This document shows, piece by piece, positions 45,282 to 57,893 of a stretch of 64,000 nt of DNA. Positions within the stretch are counted from its first letter, which is position 1; each line of letters begins with the position of its first letter. This stretch comes from Cryptococcus deneoformans JEC21 (lineage: Eukaryota > Basidiomycota > Tremellomycetes > Tremellales > Cryptococcaceae). The translations under genes were made by a program, and so were the position numbers. Below the pieces are notes generated by a model, which did no database searches, was not told the origin of the DNA, and saw nothing but the letters and a program-made list of their open reading frames with translations. The DNA lies in the NCBI RefSeq assembly GCF_000091045.1, contig NC_006684.1, positions 515,001 to 579,000 of the forward strand, given 5' to 3'.

Positions 45282-46889
45282 CTACTCGCCAACGTCACTA
45301 CGGTCATCTAAGAGCACCTCCTCATCATCTTCACCCGCCGTGCCTCTCACCCGTCGACTCCTCTCCAGCTCTTTACCCCTTGATGAGAGGACACCAAAAA
45401 TAGCGCAACGGCCTTCGGCCCATTTCATGTAGATGAGAGTAAACGTTATGAGCAGCCAATAAAACATGTACGTTGAGCTAATTTGTATACCTTATCAGCC
45501 TGTATACAAAGGGGACTGTGTTATGTTGAGATACTTACATGGTCCACCAAGTACCGGTATTGTTCCATCCCAGAACGGCTTGTGCGACTTGCGCCCAATT
45601 ATCCCCGCTCCCGGGTTCGGGATCCCACCAAGTCAAATGCCAGATGTTACCCTTGACGCGATAGCTGCCAGGGCCATTGCCACTCTCGGCAGCAGCTGCG
45701 CCTACATGGTTGATAAAGTACTGACGTTCAAGAGCGTAAGCGGAGCGAGATGCAAGCCCAGCTCCGATGAGGAAAAGAAGGAGAGAGGAAAATGTGGTAA
45801 AAGTGTGAACAGAGAGCGGAGTGGTGGATGAGAACAAGAGATAAGCGCAGAGGGCACCTGCGAAAAGACCACAAATGCCGCCGCCAATGACGGATGAAGG
45901 CGACTCCGAAAGGCCGATACCACCCAAGAACACGATCCCTTCAAGACCTTCGCGGAGGACAGTGATGAATGGCAACCCAAAGAGGATAGCGGAAGCTCGA
46001 TTAGCTCGCCTGCGACGAGGGTTTGTGGTAACTTGTGATGGGTGTCCGAGACTATTATCATGAGGGCGTCCGTCAGGAGAACCAGGTCGAGAATCAGACT
46101 CGACATCGTTGGACTGCGATTGATATGCGCTCAACAGCTTTAATCGCCATTTGGTTTGGGCATGGGGAAGTCGGAGGAAAGCCAGGGACATGACCAAGAT
46201 TAGGACAGCCGCAAGTAGACAAAACCCGCCTTCCCATAGGTTTTCCGCATCTTGCCACAGGTCTCTGGTGTAGGTATAAAACTGAAAAAAGTCAGCTTAG
46301 CTGCAGGAAGATAGAGATCAGTTGAACATACGACGTAAAGAAAAACAGTGCCAATTGCAATAGCTACACTACCGCCCAAAATCGCTCCACTCCAGATTTG
46401 CACTCTCATCTTCTTCATGATCGCACGTCGATCCACGTCAGCACCAAGCAACCCCTCATCTTTGCCTACTTCCTCTGCCACATTTTCAACCTCAAGTCTC
46501 TCTATTCTTGCAGGAGACACGCTTCTTGAAGAAGCACCATACCCCCTATCTATACTCGCACGGCCAGAAGAGAGGAGTTGAGTACCCGAGTTCTCCGACT
46601 GCGCAGATTCCCCCGAGTGGCGTGGAAGGTTAGCTGGGTGACCGGGAGTTGAGAGAGTGCGAGGATGCGATGATGGTTTGGGGATTATTTGGGTAATAAA
46701 ACCTAGAAGCACAGCGACTGTCTATTATTAGTTGGGAGAACTATACGGCGACACAAAGTGACGTACTGATGATGCCTGCTTCGAGACTTTCTCGAAGGAG
46801 GATGAAGAATGCCACCGGCTGGCCCCAAGTAAGCTTCTCGTATTCATTGACCGGGGTAGACTTACTGAGAAATAGTCTGTCAGTGTCAT
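45282..46889 (-). CDS. FTR1: High-affinity iron permease, FTR1 family
   Basis: Ftr1 imports ferric iron together with a multicopper ferroxidase. Both iron-transfer REXLE motifs are present: FILLRESLEAGII in the first helix and TVLREGLEGIVFLGG in the fourth region. Other helices include SGAILGGSVAIAIGTVFLY, SSVIGGGICGLFAGALCAYL and TFSSLLLFLIGAGLAS. The loop NIWHLTWWDPE is a family hallmark. A long cytoplasmic loop with acidic and Ser-rich sequence separates helices 2 and 3, and the tail is acidic. The start at 46889 uses a 47-base intron that joins MTLTDYFS to PVAFFILL; other acceptors would be too close. The last intron restores a final helix (YMFYWLLITFTLIYMKW). No ferroxidase gene lies next to it, unlike many fungal FTR1 loci. 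Confidence 0.9.
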
Positions 46890-47287
46890 TGTCGACACGT
46901 CTTGGGCGGCTTTTTGGCAGTGAGTGGCAGTTAAAAGAAGAAATGAAGAGCCAAGAAAAGTATATAGGCGCTGGACGTTGGAAGTCGGATGACGGCCGAA
47001 ACCGAAAATCCGTAGCCCGTACGTAGTAGTATTTTTATCAGCGCGTGACTATTTGATGCCGCTAAAATGCATGAGCACCTCCACTTGATTAGAAAATAGT
47101 TTATTAATTATTTTAAGTAGTTTTGCATTCCAGCCGTACTCGCTTCGGGAGATAAGATGGGGCTTCCAGGGACGCGCGCTGAACCTTATTTCAGTTTTGT
47201 TCAACGCAAGTTGAGATGAACAACTGCGCTGGACGATCTCTATTCACCATTCACTTCCCCCTTCCTCCATTCACCAGTCCCGCGCCT
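46890..47287. promoter_or_regulatory. Divergent promoter FTR1 / transporter
   Basis: 398 bases. A CTATATACTTTT tract lies about 70 bases upstream of FTR1 on its strand and could act as a TATA element. One GATAAG sits near 47151. GATA-type iron regulators bind such sites in fungi, but one copy is not significant. An AT-rich block lies near 47095-47120. Confidence 0.45.
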
Positions 47288-49077
47288 ATGTCCCAGTACT
47301 CACACAGGTTCAGCTTCGCTCCCAGCTCGAGAGGAGAAGTCGGCGAGGGTGTTGGTTATGTCAATCCCCCTGGGTGGTCAGCAGATCTGAAACAGGAGGA
47401 ACTGGCAAGTCTGCCTTTCTATTACAATCAACGCCCTGCTAACATGCCAGTAGCTGGAAGACCCGAAGGATCAAGTGGAAATAACTCCCAGCTTGCCTCA
47501 GGTCGGGAATAGAAAGACTCAGCTAAGTGCTGCTATAATTAGTGGGTAAATTTCGCCGTGCAGTGACAGTGGTGCTAATATAGGCAGTTCCCATATGGAT
47601 CGCCCTTTCATCTGCGGTAATTCTGTACAACAGTGAGCTGGTTTCCTGTCTCTAAGTATGGAATCATATCTGATGAATTGTTCAAGAATATCTGTACACC
47701 AATCTTGCTTACTCATATGTGAGTTCGGATATAGTTCAGACTTGGCCGATTGACTGACCAGTTCTTATCTCCAAAGCCTGTATTCATGTAAGCCATGGCC
47801 TGCACATTGCAATAGCATAGCTAACAGCAATAGCACCGCCTATCATCTCGGTTGTGCCGTAAGTGTCATTTCCCTCACCCTTTGAACCGCACAAGCTCAC
47901 ATCCGCCAAAGGCCCTTGGAACACGAATCCTGCGCGCTACGACAAATCTGCTCGATGGACTGGACAAGATAGAAATGACAGTCAGTGTGACTCTACCTCT
48001 GGCCAAGCGTGAAAATTTACATATCATCACAGCGAGAGTTATATCTCAGGTCCATATTACCTATTGGCGTCCTCTTTTCCGGGTCGCTCATCTTGAGTAA
48101 CACAGCATACTTGACGTCAGTCAGTTACTTTTCCAGTTTGGCAGTGTGCTGATCCTGTGTGGCTGCAGATTAAGCGTGTCATTCATTCAAATGCTCAAGG
48201 TGTGTTATCCCTCTTCTGTGCTTTTCCTGACTTGCTCCTTCAGGCTTTCACCCCCGTGGCTATCCTCCTCATCTCTGCCGCTTTCAAACTTCAGGTGCTC
48301 AACTCTAGATTGATATTAATCGTGTTACTCATCTCCACTGGCTGCGTTTTAGGTATGCTGTCTGGACTGAAATCATACCGCCTTATTAACAGGGTACACA
48401 GCGGCTTACGGCGAGTTGTATTTTGAAATGTTTGGCTTCATTTGCCAAGTTAGCGCCGTGGCCGTGAGTCTTACCTTCTCCTGTTAGCTGTTTCGCTGAT
48501 CCCCCTATTCACAGTTTGAGTCGTCGTATGCCACCACCCGATTGCCATCATAAAGCTCGCTGACGCTCTTGATAGCCGCCTCGTCATGATTCAGATTCTC
48601 CTCCAAGGCCTCAAGATGGACCCACTCGTGTCACTCTACTATTACGCTCCTGTATGCGCCATTATAAATGCTTTCTTCATACCCTTCACAGAGGGTTTTG
48701 CGCCTTTCCGACATTTTTTACGCGTAGGGCCTTTGATTATGCTTTCAAATGCAGCTGTGGCCTTTGGACTCAACGTCGCGGCTGTGTTTTTGATCGGTGT
48801 AGCAGGAGGTTTGGTGCTTACTCTGGCTGGTATCTTCAAAGTGCGCTTTTTTTTGTTTCATCATAGCCTCTCTGGAAATTAGCTAAAAGACGGTTGTAGG
48901 ATATTCTGCTGATATCATCAAGTTGTATCTTTTTTGGAAGTCCTATCACCCGTATTCAGATTTTTGGTTTGTAACTTCCCCAGAAGAAGGCAGGTCAGTA
49001 GCTGATAAAGAATGAATACAGGGTATTCTTTGGCCCTTGTTGGACTGATGGCTTATAAAACCTCGTCTAGCAAGTAG
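47288..49077 (+). CDS. Nucleotide-sugar/triose-phosphate-type transporter (SLC35/TPT, DMT superfamily)
   Basis: This is a drug/metabolite-superfamily transporter, probably Golgi or ER; the substrate is not predictable. The N-terminal cytosolic part is polar and Pro/Ser-rich. About ten introns are removed to give LASVPIWIALSSAVILYNKY, AYSYPVFITAYHLGCAALGT, IGVLFSGSLILSNTAYLTLS and VSFIQMLKAFTPVAILLISA, followed by FGFICQVSAVAFESSRLVMI and MLSNAAVAFGLNVAAVFLIG. It ends YSLALVGLMAYKTSSSK. Roughly ten transmembrane helices result. The LKAFTPV and NTAYLTLSVSFIQM motifs are characteristic of the fungal TPT-like subgroup. Very short exons, such as 32 bases after position 47690, make it look broken until spliced. 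An upstream Met at 47216 is an alternative start. Confidence 0.86.
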
Positions 49078-49538
49078 AAATGTACAGTCTTCATGTTATC
49101 AAATTTCAAAGGTATCAGCCGGCTATTCTAACTACCTTTGGTTTGCTCTCACTATAAGGAGTGCCTTTGAGCAGCGAATAAAAGGGGGTCTGATCCGTAT
49201 CCGTTTCCCTTTGGCGTCCCTTTGTGGAAAGTTCATCTGCTCGCGATAACTGTCTATTTCACTTCTAACCTTGATTCGATTGATGTTTAGATATAATGGG
49301 TGCATTCCATCTGCCAAATTGGTCCTCCTTTGATTGCCAGTAGTCCTTGGGATTGGGCAATGATGTATTGAAAGCGGAACAAAGCATCGACATATGGAGT
49401 TTGCTAACCTCTTCTCATTTCTTTACAAGTTCCTCTAACGTCTCTCTTCACAACTCGAAATTTCACTGCACTTGGTGACCTCCAACACTCTATCTCTGGC
49501 ATCTTCTAGTAAGTAAAGGCAATTCCCCTCGTGTTAAG
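49078..49538. other. Intergenic spacer, promoter of Ser/Thr-rich membrane protein
   Basis: 461 bases, no gene seen. A TTCTAGTAAGTAAAGG sequence near 49504 may be the donor of a 5'-leader intron. Confidence 0.45.
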
Positions 49539-52312
49539 ATGGCGTGTGAAGCAAGCCCTGTCTCTACACTGTATTCTACGTCCACGTAAGTCTTTCCCCG
49601 CTAACCAAACGTAACCATAAACTAAATTGGGAACATATGTAGGACATACATACCTACGACCATCACCACATCTACGCCTGTTATCGTCACACCCTCCCCC
49701 TCAACGAGTCTGTGGTTGACCTCAAGCTGTACTACATCTACCAGCAGGCAGCGCGATAGTGGCTTTGAAAATCTGCTGGTTAAGGCCACTGGGATTGGCG
49801 GGAGCTCCATACAAAGTCCGCAAAGGGCAAGTGAGGCTGATTTTGTTACTACAACGTCAAGGACAGCCAAGCGAGACATTGCCTCGAATATAGTTGAAGA
49901 GACAGGTGCAGAAGTCGAGGACATAGCGGTAGAGTCAGGGCAGGCAGAAAATTCGAGTTCCGAAGTCGGAAGAATTTCAGCCAGCAAAACCAGCCAAGAA
50001 CCCGGTCAGACATCATCCCTATATTCAGGAGAAGCTAAAGTCGGGATTGTACAGCTTGGGACTAGGACATCTACTACTCTCACATATGCCTTTATTTCGA
50101 CAAAGCAGAGCCCCGGGACTTCCCCTTCATTACCAACTTCAGCTGCTAGCGACACTATCACTGCTTGGGAATGGAGCCAGGGAAGAAACGTGCGCGAGAG
50201 ATCTCAGAATATTGACAGAGTTACTATAACCTCTTCTCTTCCGAACGAACGCCGACAATGGTGGAGTCATTCGTCTAGCGAATATGGCAATGGCAGTGAC
50301 GACGATGATGAATGGGATGACACGAGTAACGATATGTCCTGCAATGCCATCACATCGAGCACCACCTTGTTTTACGCCCCCATTACCTCTTGGTCAACAA
50401 TGTACTTGACAAGTAGTGTTGCTTCAGAAGTGGTAATGCCAACGCAAACAATTTGGGCAAATTGCGAGCCTGGTATCACACAAATGTGGACTACTACCTC
50501 TACAGATTTGTCTCAGCCAACAGCCCAAGCCGATCAGGAGGTATCCCAGCAAGCGACTTCAATGAGTACACCGGAATATAGCGACTCAACGACAGCCGGA
50601 GGAGATGGCGCTTGGATAGTGGCTTCCTCAAGTGGTAGCGGTAAGTGAAACTTGGTGTACATTGCAGTCGTCAATCGTCTCTGACCTGAAGCCTTTCAGT
50701 ATTTTCATCACCCATAATTACCTCGTCTGCCGGGCATATGGCATCATTCATTACAACAACGTTTCCATCATTGTCTGTATTTACTGCAGCAAACCCTCCT
50801 CAAACAAATTCTAAAACTGCCATTCCAACTTACATCACTACAGTCCCTGTAACCACGACAGCGACGAGCGAAGTCGTACCTTCACATACCACATCGAGCA
50901 CAAACACGCATGACGCCACTGCTGCGGCCGATAATACTAGTTCATCATCTACAATCTCCTCTACACCGTCGTCAGCATCATCGCATCACAGCAAAGCTGT
51001 CTCTGTCGGAGCCGCGATCGGCGGTGTATTTGGTCTTTTTGCCCTTCTTGCATTATCTCTCTTAATTATACGATGGTGGAAAAGGCGCCAGCGAATCCAA
51101 CGGACTAACGAGCTTCGTTCAAGTTGGTTTTACGGCGGGGATGTCCCTGAACCAGACATGGGGATCCACGATGAAAAGGATCGAGGCGAATATCCTTTCA
51201 ATAACGTCGGTCTACAGTCGAGATTCTCTGCACCCTCGCTTCTCTCAAGACAGTCTCTAGCTATTTCTACGTTCTTGACCAGACCTATCTCTCATGTGCG
51301 CCAAGGATCCGGAAGATTTCCGCCAATCTTTCCCTTCAAACACCTCCGAAACTCTTTCTTCTCGAGAAGCGAAAGATCACATAAGCAACAAGGCAACAGG
51401 GCATGGGCTGATAAGTATACCAATCGGCCTCAATCTTCTCTTGGCGGAGAGTTTTTGAAGAGAAAAATTAGCCCGCCTAGAGCATTCATGATGGACCCTC
51501 CTATAGATGCTAATACAGACGACCAGGCAGGCTGGGAAGAGGGAGGACCTTATCCAAGGGTTACCCCTTCTCTTCCAGTAGCAGCTCAAGCGTCCTCGAG
51601 GATAGAGTTATGTGAGGCTATTCCTGTTACATGGGGAAGCTCATACGCCGCAACCCCGCCTCTTCGCGCCCAATCTCAGTCCGCCAGCCTTGACTGGCGA
51701 TCGGACAAGAGTCAGCCGAAACTCAATGTTGTTGCGCCCAGCGAGACCTCACATTCCGTCTACTCCCATGGATCTACTTATATAGCAACTGGGCTTAGCA
51801 GAGGCAACACAATGAAGTCTACGCAGTCGGAGGGCGAAAGCATGCATACTGGAGAAGGTGTGGTTAATCCGGCTGCATCCAACTTCCCTATGCCCCCTCT
51901 GAGCTTCCCTATGTCACATGCGTTATCACATGACCCTTATGCTCCCCTTCATCTACCAGAAATCCCGTCTATCTCCTTCTCGCCCAACTTTTCCCATCGT
52001 AATCTACATGATTCAGCCCTTACGACCCGTTCTACTGCTCAATCATCTGGAACATGGGAGTACGCCGCATACGCTGATCCAGGTGGTGCTAGTCCGGTGA
52101 TAGTTTTCCCAAAGGGTCTCGATAACGCGCGAGTAACGAGAGATTGGTATGAGAAGCCTCTCTGGGATGGAAAGAGTATGGCCGACCCAACAAGTATATA
52201 TGGCGTTGCAATCGTCAAGGGAGAGGTGCGTAGAGATGAAAGAAATAGGAAGAGTATGAAAAGCGTCAGGTGGAAGGACGAAGGGCTAGATAATGAACCT
52301 CGGGCACTATAG
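49539..52312 (+). CDS. Ser/Thr-rich single-pass plasma-membrane protein (Mid2-like sensor architecture)
   Basis: Function is not known; the architecture resembles fungal cell-wall sensors. An N-terminal region of about 400 residues is Ser/Thr-rich (TSTTYIPTTITTSTPVIVT, TSSSTISSTPSSASSHHSK) and would be heavily O-mannosylated if outside the cell. One strong transmembrane helix follows (VGAAIGGVFGLFALLALSLL) with a basic stop-transfer stretch (RWWKRRQRIQR). A cytoplasmic tail of about 400 residues has many Ser/Pro sites and ends ESMKSVRWKDEGLDNEPRAL-like sequence. Two introns are present: one in the first coding exon after STLYSTST and one near 50640-50697. No classical N-terminal signal peptide is visible, so the single helix may also be the signal anchor. 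Confidence 0.72.
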
Positions 52313-52496
52313 CAAAATCATAAACCTGATACCCTAGAGGCTGTCCTTGAAGGGCATTTTCAATATATATGGACTCTAATACAATCTTGCATAGTAAAAA
52401 CATTGATAAACATAATTAAACAATAAAAAGTGGGATGCTAGAACAATCACGAAAAAATTGAGTACAGGCATTCAACTGATGATCTACGATACAAAT

Positions 52497-55400
52497 TTAT
52501 TCGTCCACTTCATTACCAGTCCCATCTTTAGTCTCCCCGATGCCATAAACTGCCTCCATCCTTCTCCTGCGCAATAATTCAGCTTCTGATACGTTACCCA
52601 CGCTCTGAGGGGCAAAACCTGCAGCAGCTAATGCAGGACTGGCAGCGCGGGCGCTGGCGACTGCTGCAGCAACGAGACCCTTCTTGGGTTTGTCCGGTGC
52701 AGATGCAGCCCCTGATAGAGGCGGCCTAGTTATCTTGTTTGTATTACTCTCAGTAACTGGGGCACCGTTTATTCCCGCAGGCGACGGGGATATCCGAGGA
52801 ATACCAAAGAGGGTAGGAGAGATCCTTCCAGAACGGGGTTTGGATGTAGGTGCACTCTTTCCGGAACCAAAGAATGCAAAGGCACCCGAACCTTTGGGCG
52901 TACCCTGTACTGACAAGAAACGCTTAGCAGAGTTGACAAGAGGTGGCGTTTGGATCGTCATAGCCTCTCCTGACGACCCAGTCTCGTCCGCATCAAACTT
53001 GGGCGCAGATGGAGAGCGCTGCAGTGCAAGGGATTCTTTAGACGGTCGACGCGGCACCGTGTGGAAATTCGAGGGTGGCGGAATCCTCTTTTTAGTTTTG
53101 GGGGTAAATGTCACCATATTGTCTTTGCCGTCATCTACTTCTCCATCACCCGCAAAGGCTGTGCCGAGATCACCCCCCTTGGATGCTTGACCAGGGGTGG
53201 CCTCACCATACTCTCGTGAGGGCTTGATATGGACAGAATGGGCAGTGATACTGTTGTTGAGGAGGGCGGCTTCCACAGGCGTGCGACTGCCGTCCTCAGA
53301 TAGTGGAGAAGCCGGAATTGCCATCTTAGCCGCTTGTAATTTTTCCAGATCCATTTGTTTCTCCTTCGCCTTTTCAAATGATTCGTCAATCCAGTCTGCC
53401 ATCTCCATCAACACGGGGTCCACTTCACGCATCAATGACGACATTTGCATGAACCCGTGCCCCCATCCTTCGATTATCCTCATTTGAACCCAGTCATCAT
53501 CCAGCTCTGACAATATTGGGTCAGGTGTATCCATCTTCGCAGCGAAGGATTTCCCTCCGCGTTTCCCAGAGCTCATCCGAAGCGTTTCTCCGAACTTGAA
53601 CGGATTGCTCAGAGCGGCGGTCTCGGCTTGGGCTTTGCGAGCTCGCTTAGCTTCTCTAATTTTGCCAGAGAAAATCACTGTATCGTCCACGAATGGGTCG
53701 CGCTCGCCAGAAATGAAATATACCGGAGGAAAATGAGCGAGGAGATGAGGAGGCGCAAGGATTGGAGAGATATAGTAATCCGTTTCAAAGTCTGGGTTAC
53801 GAGCGGGACCAATGTAAAGTATAGCCATGGCACGCATCTAGGGACACATTGTTAACCAGGATAGTAATGAGTAGACCGGGAGACTCACCATGCTAGGAGA
53901 GATGATCCTATCCTGGAAGTATCCCACTCGGCTTGTCATTGTCAATCTGGTACCAATAGGCACCTTTTTCCTCTTCGTTTCCACCATCTCGTTCACTTGC
54001 AAATCTTGTTCTTCCTTTCCCTCTAGAGGAGCAGGTGAATCTAGTAGGGTAAACTCAAATCTTCTTTCTTCTCGAGGAGTTTTTACCCTTTCTGCCAGAG
54101 ACTTTTCTGCGTCTCTCCTTTGATCCCACCGGGCATTCTGAACCTCTTCTTCGTCGTCTTCCTCGTGTGTATCCTCTTCTTCCTTACCAATCCATCCAGT
54201 CAGCCTAGCTGACATACTTCGAGGTAATGATTTCCACCCCGATGCTGCCGGACTTTGAGGGTAGCTCTTTACCCCATCCTCCTTCTTCGGACTTACTCCG
54301 GGAAGCTTGCCTGAAAGCGTCTTTGCCCAGCTCTTCTGCTTGCTACTCCCGCTTTTTCTGGTTCTATCTTCCAGATCATCAACCACGCTCAGCGGCGCTT
54401 TATGACGCATGTGGTCTTTCCCATGGACGAGACCAGGTATTTGTGTCTCGCTTTGCTCAGTGCGAAGGACGCGAAGATTTTGAGGGGACATCCAGGAAGT
54501 GAAATTGAAATCGAGAGCGGGGTAAGCAAGAATCATGGAGACGGGTTTCGGGATGCCAGTAGGGTGTTCAAGGATACGTAGCATAATGGTGGCACAGATG
54601 TTACCTCCTCTGTTGTTCAGGTTAGCATGGTTATCGACACGTGAAAGGGTGGCAACATACGCAGAGTCGCCTGTCAGTACAATCCCCAGCTTGCCGCTCG
54701 TGATGCCGATAACTTCTCCTTTCGTCTCCATAAGGGTGCGATAGGCGTCAAAGCCTTCCTCTATTGCCCACGGATATGGATCTGATATAAAATTAGCTTT
54801 TTTCACGGGGAAAAGTCTCGCAGCACTTACATTCCGGGGCCTTCCCGTAATCCACACCTAGTACGGGCTTTCCTGTTCGTTTAGCCCATATGCGCAATCT
54901 CTCCTCATGACATTCGGGACCCATTGCTATAAAACCGCCCCCTGGAAAGTCTACAATGAGCTCTGTAGCAGACGCAAGCTCCTCTTCTGAACCTGGGAAA
55001 AAGAGCATTGCCTTGACAGGTGGTAATGAGGATCTTGATGAATTAGAAGGGCGAGCAATGGTGACTGTTCGGACTATAGGCAAACGGACACGATGGCTCG
55101 ATGTTATGAGGCGAATCTACAAGCCGATGAGTTTTTGAACTCAATCGTTATAGGACTTACATAGGGATTCTTTGTCTTCTCCCATGTAGTCCGAAGCATT
55201 TCCACAGAGCATACGGCTCGGAACCGCCTGAGCTATCGCCAAGGTCTTAGCAGTTTATTGGGCTCACAAAAGGCAATCACTCACAACCTCATCGCCTTCA
55301 CTGGCATAGGCAAGGTAATAGGCGGAGAACAACATGCTACAAATGTCCTTCAACCATTTGGGCCGTATGTTCATGGCTATAGAGAAGCCCGCATCGAATG

Positions 55401-55987
55401 CTGTGTTGACGTATGTCGCGCGATAGTACGACCGGGTATACTGCAGTGAATATTAGACCTTTCCAATAGATGATGGACATGAATATGGGCCTACCATCTT
55501 TGCTAAAGGTTCAGGCGCTACACAGCAATTAGGTCCTGATTTTATGTTTCAGAGAGGGCGTCAGAACTCACCACTGATTCCTAGCAGATCATCGAAGTGT
55601 CTCAAGGCATACACCAGTGTCAAAGTGGCCAATATCAGCTGATAAGGCGTAAAATGTTCTTTAGAAGACGTCAGCCCGGCTTCTGCTGCGACGAACAGCA
55701 TAAAACAACCTACTCAGTCGCTCATTGAGCTTGCCAATCCACGCCACCGCCCTTTTCCCAACTAATTGAACCCATAGTCTCCATATCCACGATTTTCCAG
55801 CCTTATCTCTCGCTTTTAGCCCCCGCCGTCCACTAGGCCCTGGGGCGAACGCTGACTCTGTCCTTGAGGGAAAGGGCCGAGGTGCGCCGTCACCTTTGTA
55901 CAACCGCCATATGCAGAAGAAGAGGACGATGAATACCTGTGAACGGCGGAGGTTTGGAGACGGGCGGCCGAGGAGTTGGTCGATCAT
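52497..55987 (-). CDS. Hormone-sensitive-lipase-like alpha/beta hydrolase
   Basis: This is a large alpha/beta hydrolase of the HSL branch, probably an ester or acylglycerol lipase. N-terminal membrane segments (SQVFIVLFFCIWRLY, LILATLTLVYALRHF) precede the catalytic domain. The oxyanion-hole motif reads VDFPGGGFIAMGPECHEERL, where HSL has HGGG. The nucleophile is in LTGDSAGGNICATIML, formed across an intron near 54660. The acid residue is in VYFISGERDPFVDD and the His in GWGHGFMQM. About 200 residues of charged, Ser-rich sequence are inserted between the nucleophile and acid parts, and a disordered C-terminal tail runs to TAA at 52497. About eight introns are used. Substrate is inference. Confidence 0.84.
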
Positions 55988-56253
55988 GGTGTGGCTGTGT
56001 GTTCAAAATGCGTTCGCGCTGGAGCCTTTATAGGATGCGGGACCGTCTGCAGCGCACCGTTCCAAGTCGGTGGAGGCAAAACAACCCTCGCTCTCCGGCT
56101 ATACTCCCCCTTTCACCGCCGGTGGCAACGACGGACAACAGGTGGACACCGCCGCCGCACCTCAAACGCCTGCATGTCAATAGCGATTACAATCATGCAT
56201 CAGACGATAGACAACTAGTACTCGGATCTCAAAACACTACAACAGTCCATGCT

Positions 56254-57893
56254 TCATCTCCTCTCCCGAGTAGCTTTGAGCTTCTCAAATAACTCTTCAA
56301 TGTCTTCTTTGCTGACCGTTTTGCCTGACTGTACGTGAGATCGGAGCATATCGTTCAGTTGTTCCCTATAACCATATCAAAAAGCGTTCTCCAAATGCAA
56401 AAATAGCTCAAAATCGGCCTTACTTGAGCCTTTGATAGCCATGCAAAGCTTCTATTGCTTGTATGCGAGGAAGGGAAGAGACGACCCGTGAAGTGGCCTC
56501 TTCTATCGTTTCTTCTACTCCGCAGCCTTGGGTTAGCCAGTCACTTGTGGAACAGATGATTGTAATAAACTCACCTTGCTCCACATCTTGCGGAGGCTCG
56601 TAAATCTCCTCATCCTCCAAAGGGAATGGAAGACTTGAAATGGTATTCATCTGCAGACCCATCAGTTCAGCTGGCAAAATTGATCGCTGAACGAAATACA
56701 AACATCAAGCTGGGATTTGAGTCTGTTCCTCACCCCGTGAGCTAAAAAGACGTCTCCTTTCCCCTTCCTTTTCTCACTATCCGTAAATGCGTCTCCTCCT
56801 CGCGCTTCTGACCCGTCATCCAGTTTTACCCTTTTGCTCGCCTCCTCGTTCTCCTCCAGACCTCTTTTCTCCCCTAGCCCGATTTTTATCTCATCCTCGT
56901 GCCTCATGTTTCTTCCGATGACTACCCAGCTTGATTCTCTCGGTTCAATTATCATGAAACCCTCCTTCCCTGCTTGAGAGGTCAAGAATGGGTTTGAGAG
57001 AACACATTCACCACATATGAGAGAGTCGTAGGTATCCGAAGGGATCAGGACCTGTTCATCTTCTTCTTCTTCTTCGACCTCTTCGGCGATTAAAACAGAT
57101 GATGCATCGTCTGGAGCCGTCACGAGTGTTGGAAGCTGAGAATCTTTTGCTACAGGCTGCGTGAGATTCGATGTCTTATCTCCCAGTTGCCGTAGATTGA
57201 GGCATGTCTCGTGAAACCAGTCCTACTAACTGAATAAGCCGACAAGCCTTAAAATTGAAAGGACATTTATTAGACCAACCTCGCACCCCAAACAGCATAA
57301 CATGGCTTCCTCTTCTGTCTCGGGATCATAATCCCTGCCACATCTGCAAAACTTGCCTTGAAAATTCTTGGAATAGCGGTTCTTTTCATTTGGAAGCTGC
57401 GGCTGTGTTTCTGGCCGATTAAGTACACATTTGCGTCGTTTGCTACCAGATGGTTGTTCTGCTTGCATTGAGACCGTCGGACAGTCGCACCGGAAAGATC
57501 GCTTGGTCCAGAGCTCTATCAGTCGATGTTCTTTCGATATACATCAGTTTGATCAAAATCAATATAGTGATGGCTGGGCTTACCCGAATGACAAGATATA
57601 GAACAGCCGTAGCACACGCCTTTCTCGCCGCAATCTGCAGGAATAATCAGCAGCGTACGTGCCGTTTTTTCCGACCTAAACGCACCTAAACATGACCATA
57701 CAGATTGTCTCAAGTAACCTTTGCTATAAGAACACTCATCAAAGTTGTACGGAAGGGCCTCTTTGGCTTCATTTGCCATGCGATCGGACACATCTATAAG
57801 CGATTGGAGGGTAATCTCCGAAGAGGGATTCTGGGATGAGAGATAATTGGAAGGGAGTAGTGTAAGACGTGCCGAAGAGGAAGGGGATCCCAT
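56254..57893 (-). CDS. UBR7: UBR7-type protein with UBR box and PHD finger
   Basis: UBR7/Mlo2 proteins combine a UBR-box zinc finger with a PHD finger; human UBR7 acts as a histone H2B ubiquitin ligase. After splicing, the UBR box reads ALPYNFDECSYSKGYLRQSV, then CGEKGVCYGCSISCHS and RSFRCDCPT. The PHD-like segment is FCRCGRDYDPETEEEAMLCC followed by DWFHETCLN. An acidic stretch (EEVEEEEEDEQV), SLICGECVLSNPFL and a Lys-rich region follow, and the C-terminal helix ends EELFEKLKATRERR at 56254. About seven introns are needed. The Met at 57893 starts MGSPSSSARLTLL; the open frame extends upstream but adds hydrophobic residues unlike the family. Confidence 0.88.

Noticed and set aside
47519..47900. 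Apparent frameshifts and stops in the sugar-type transporter
   Set aside because: All are explained by very short exons with good GT-AG sites; the spliced frame is intact, so it is not a pseudogene.
48110..48117. Another TGACGTCA palindrome
   Set aside because: Lies at an exon/intron junction inside the transporter gene; a regulatory role is unlikely.
52684..53190. A 168-codon plus-strand frame opposite the hydrolase C-terminus
   Set aside because: Antisense of a disordered coding tail; no motif and no promoter context.
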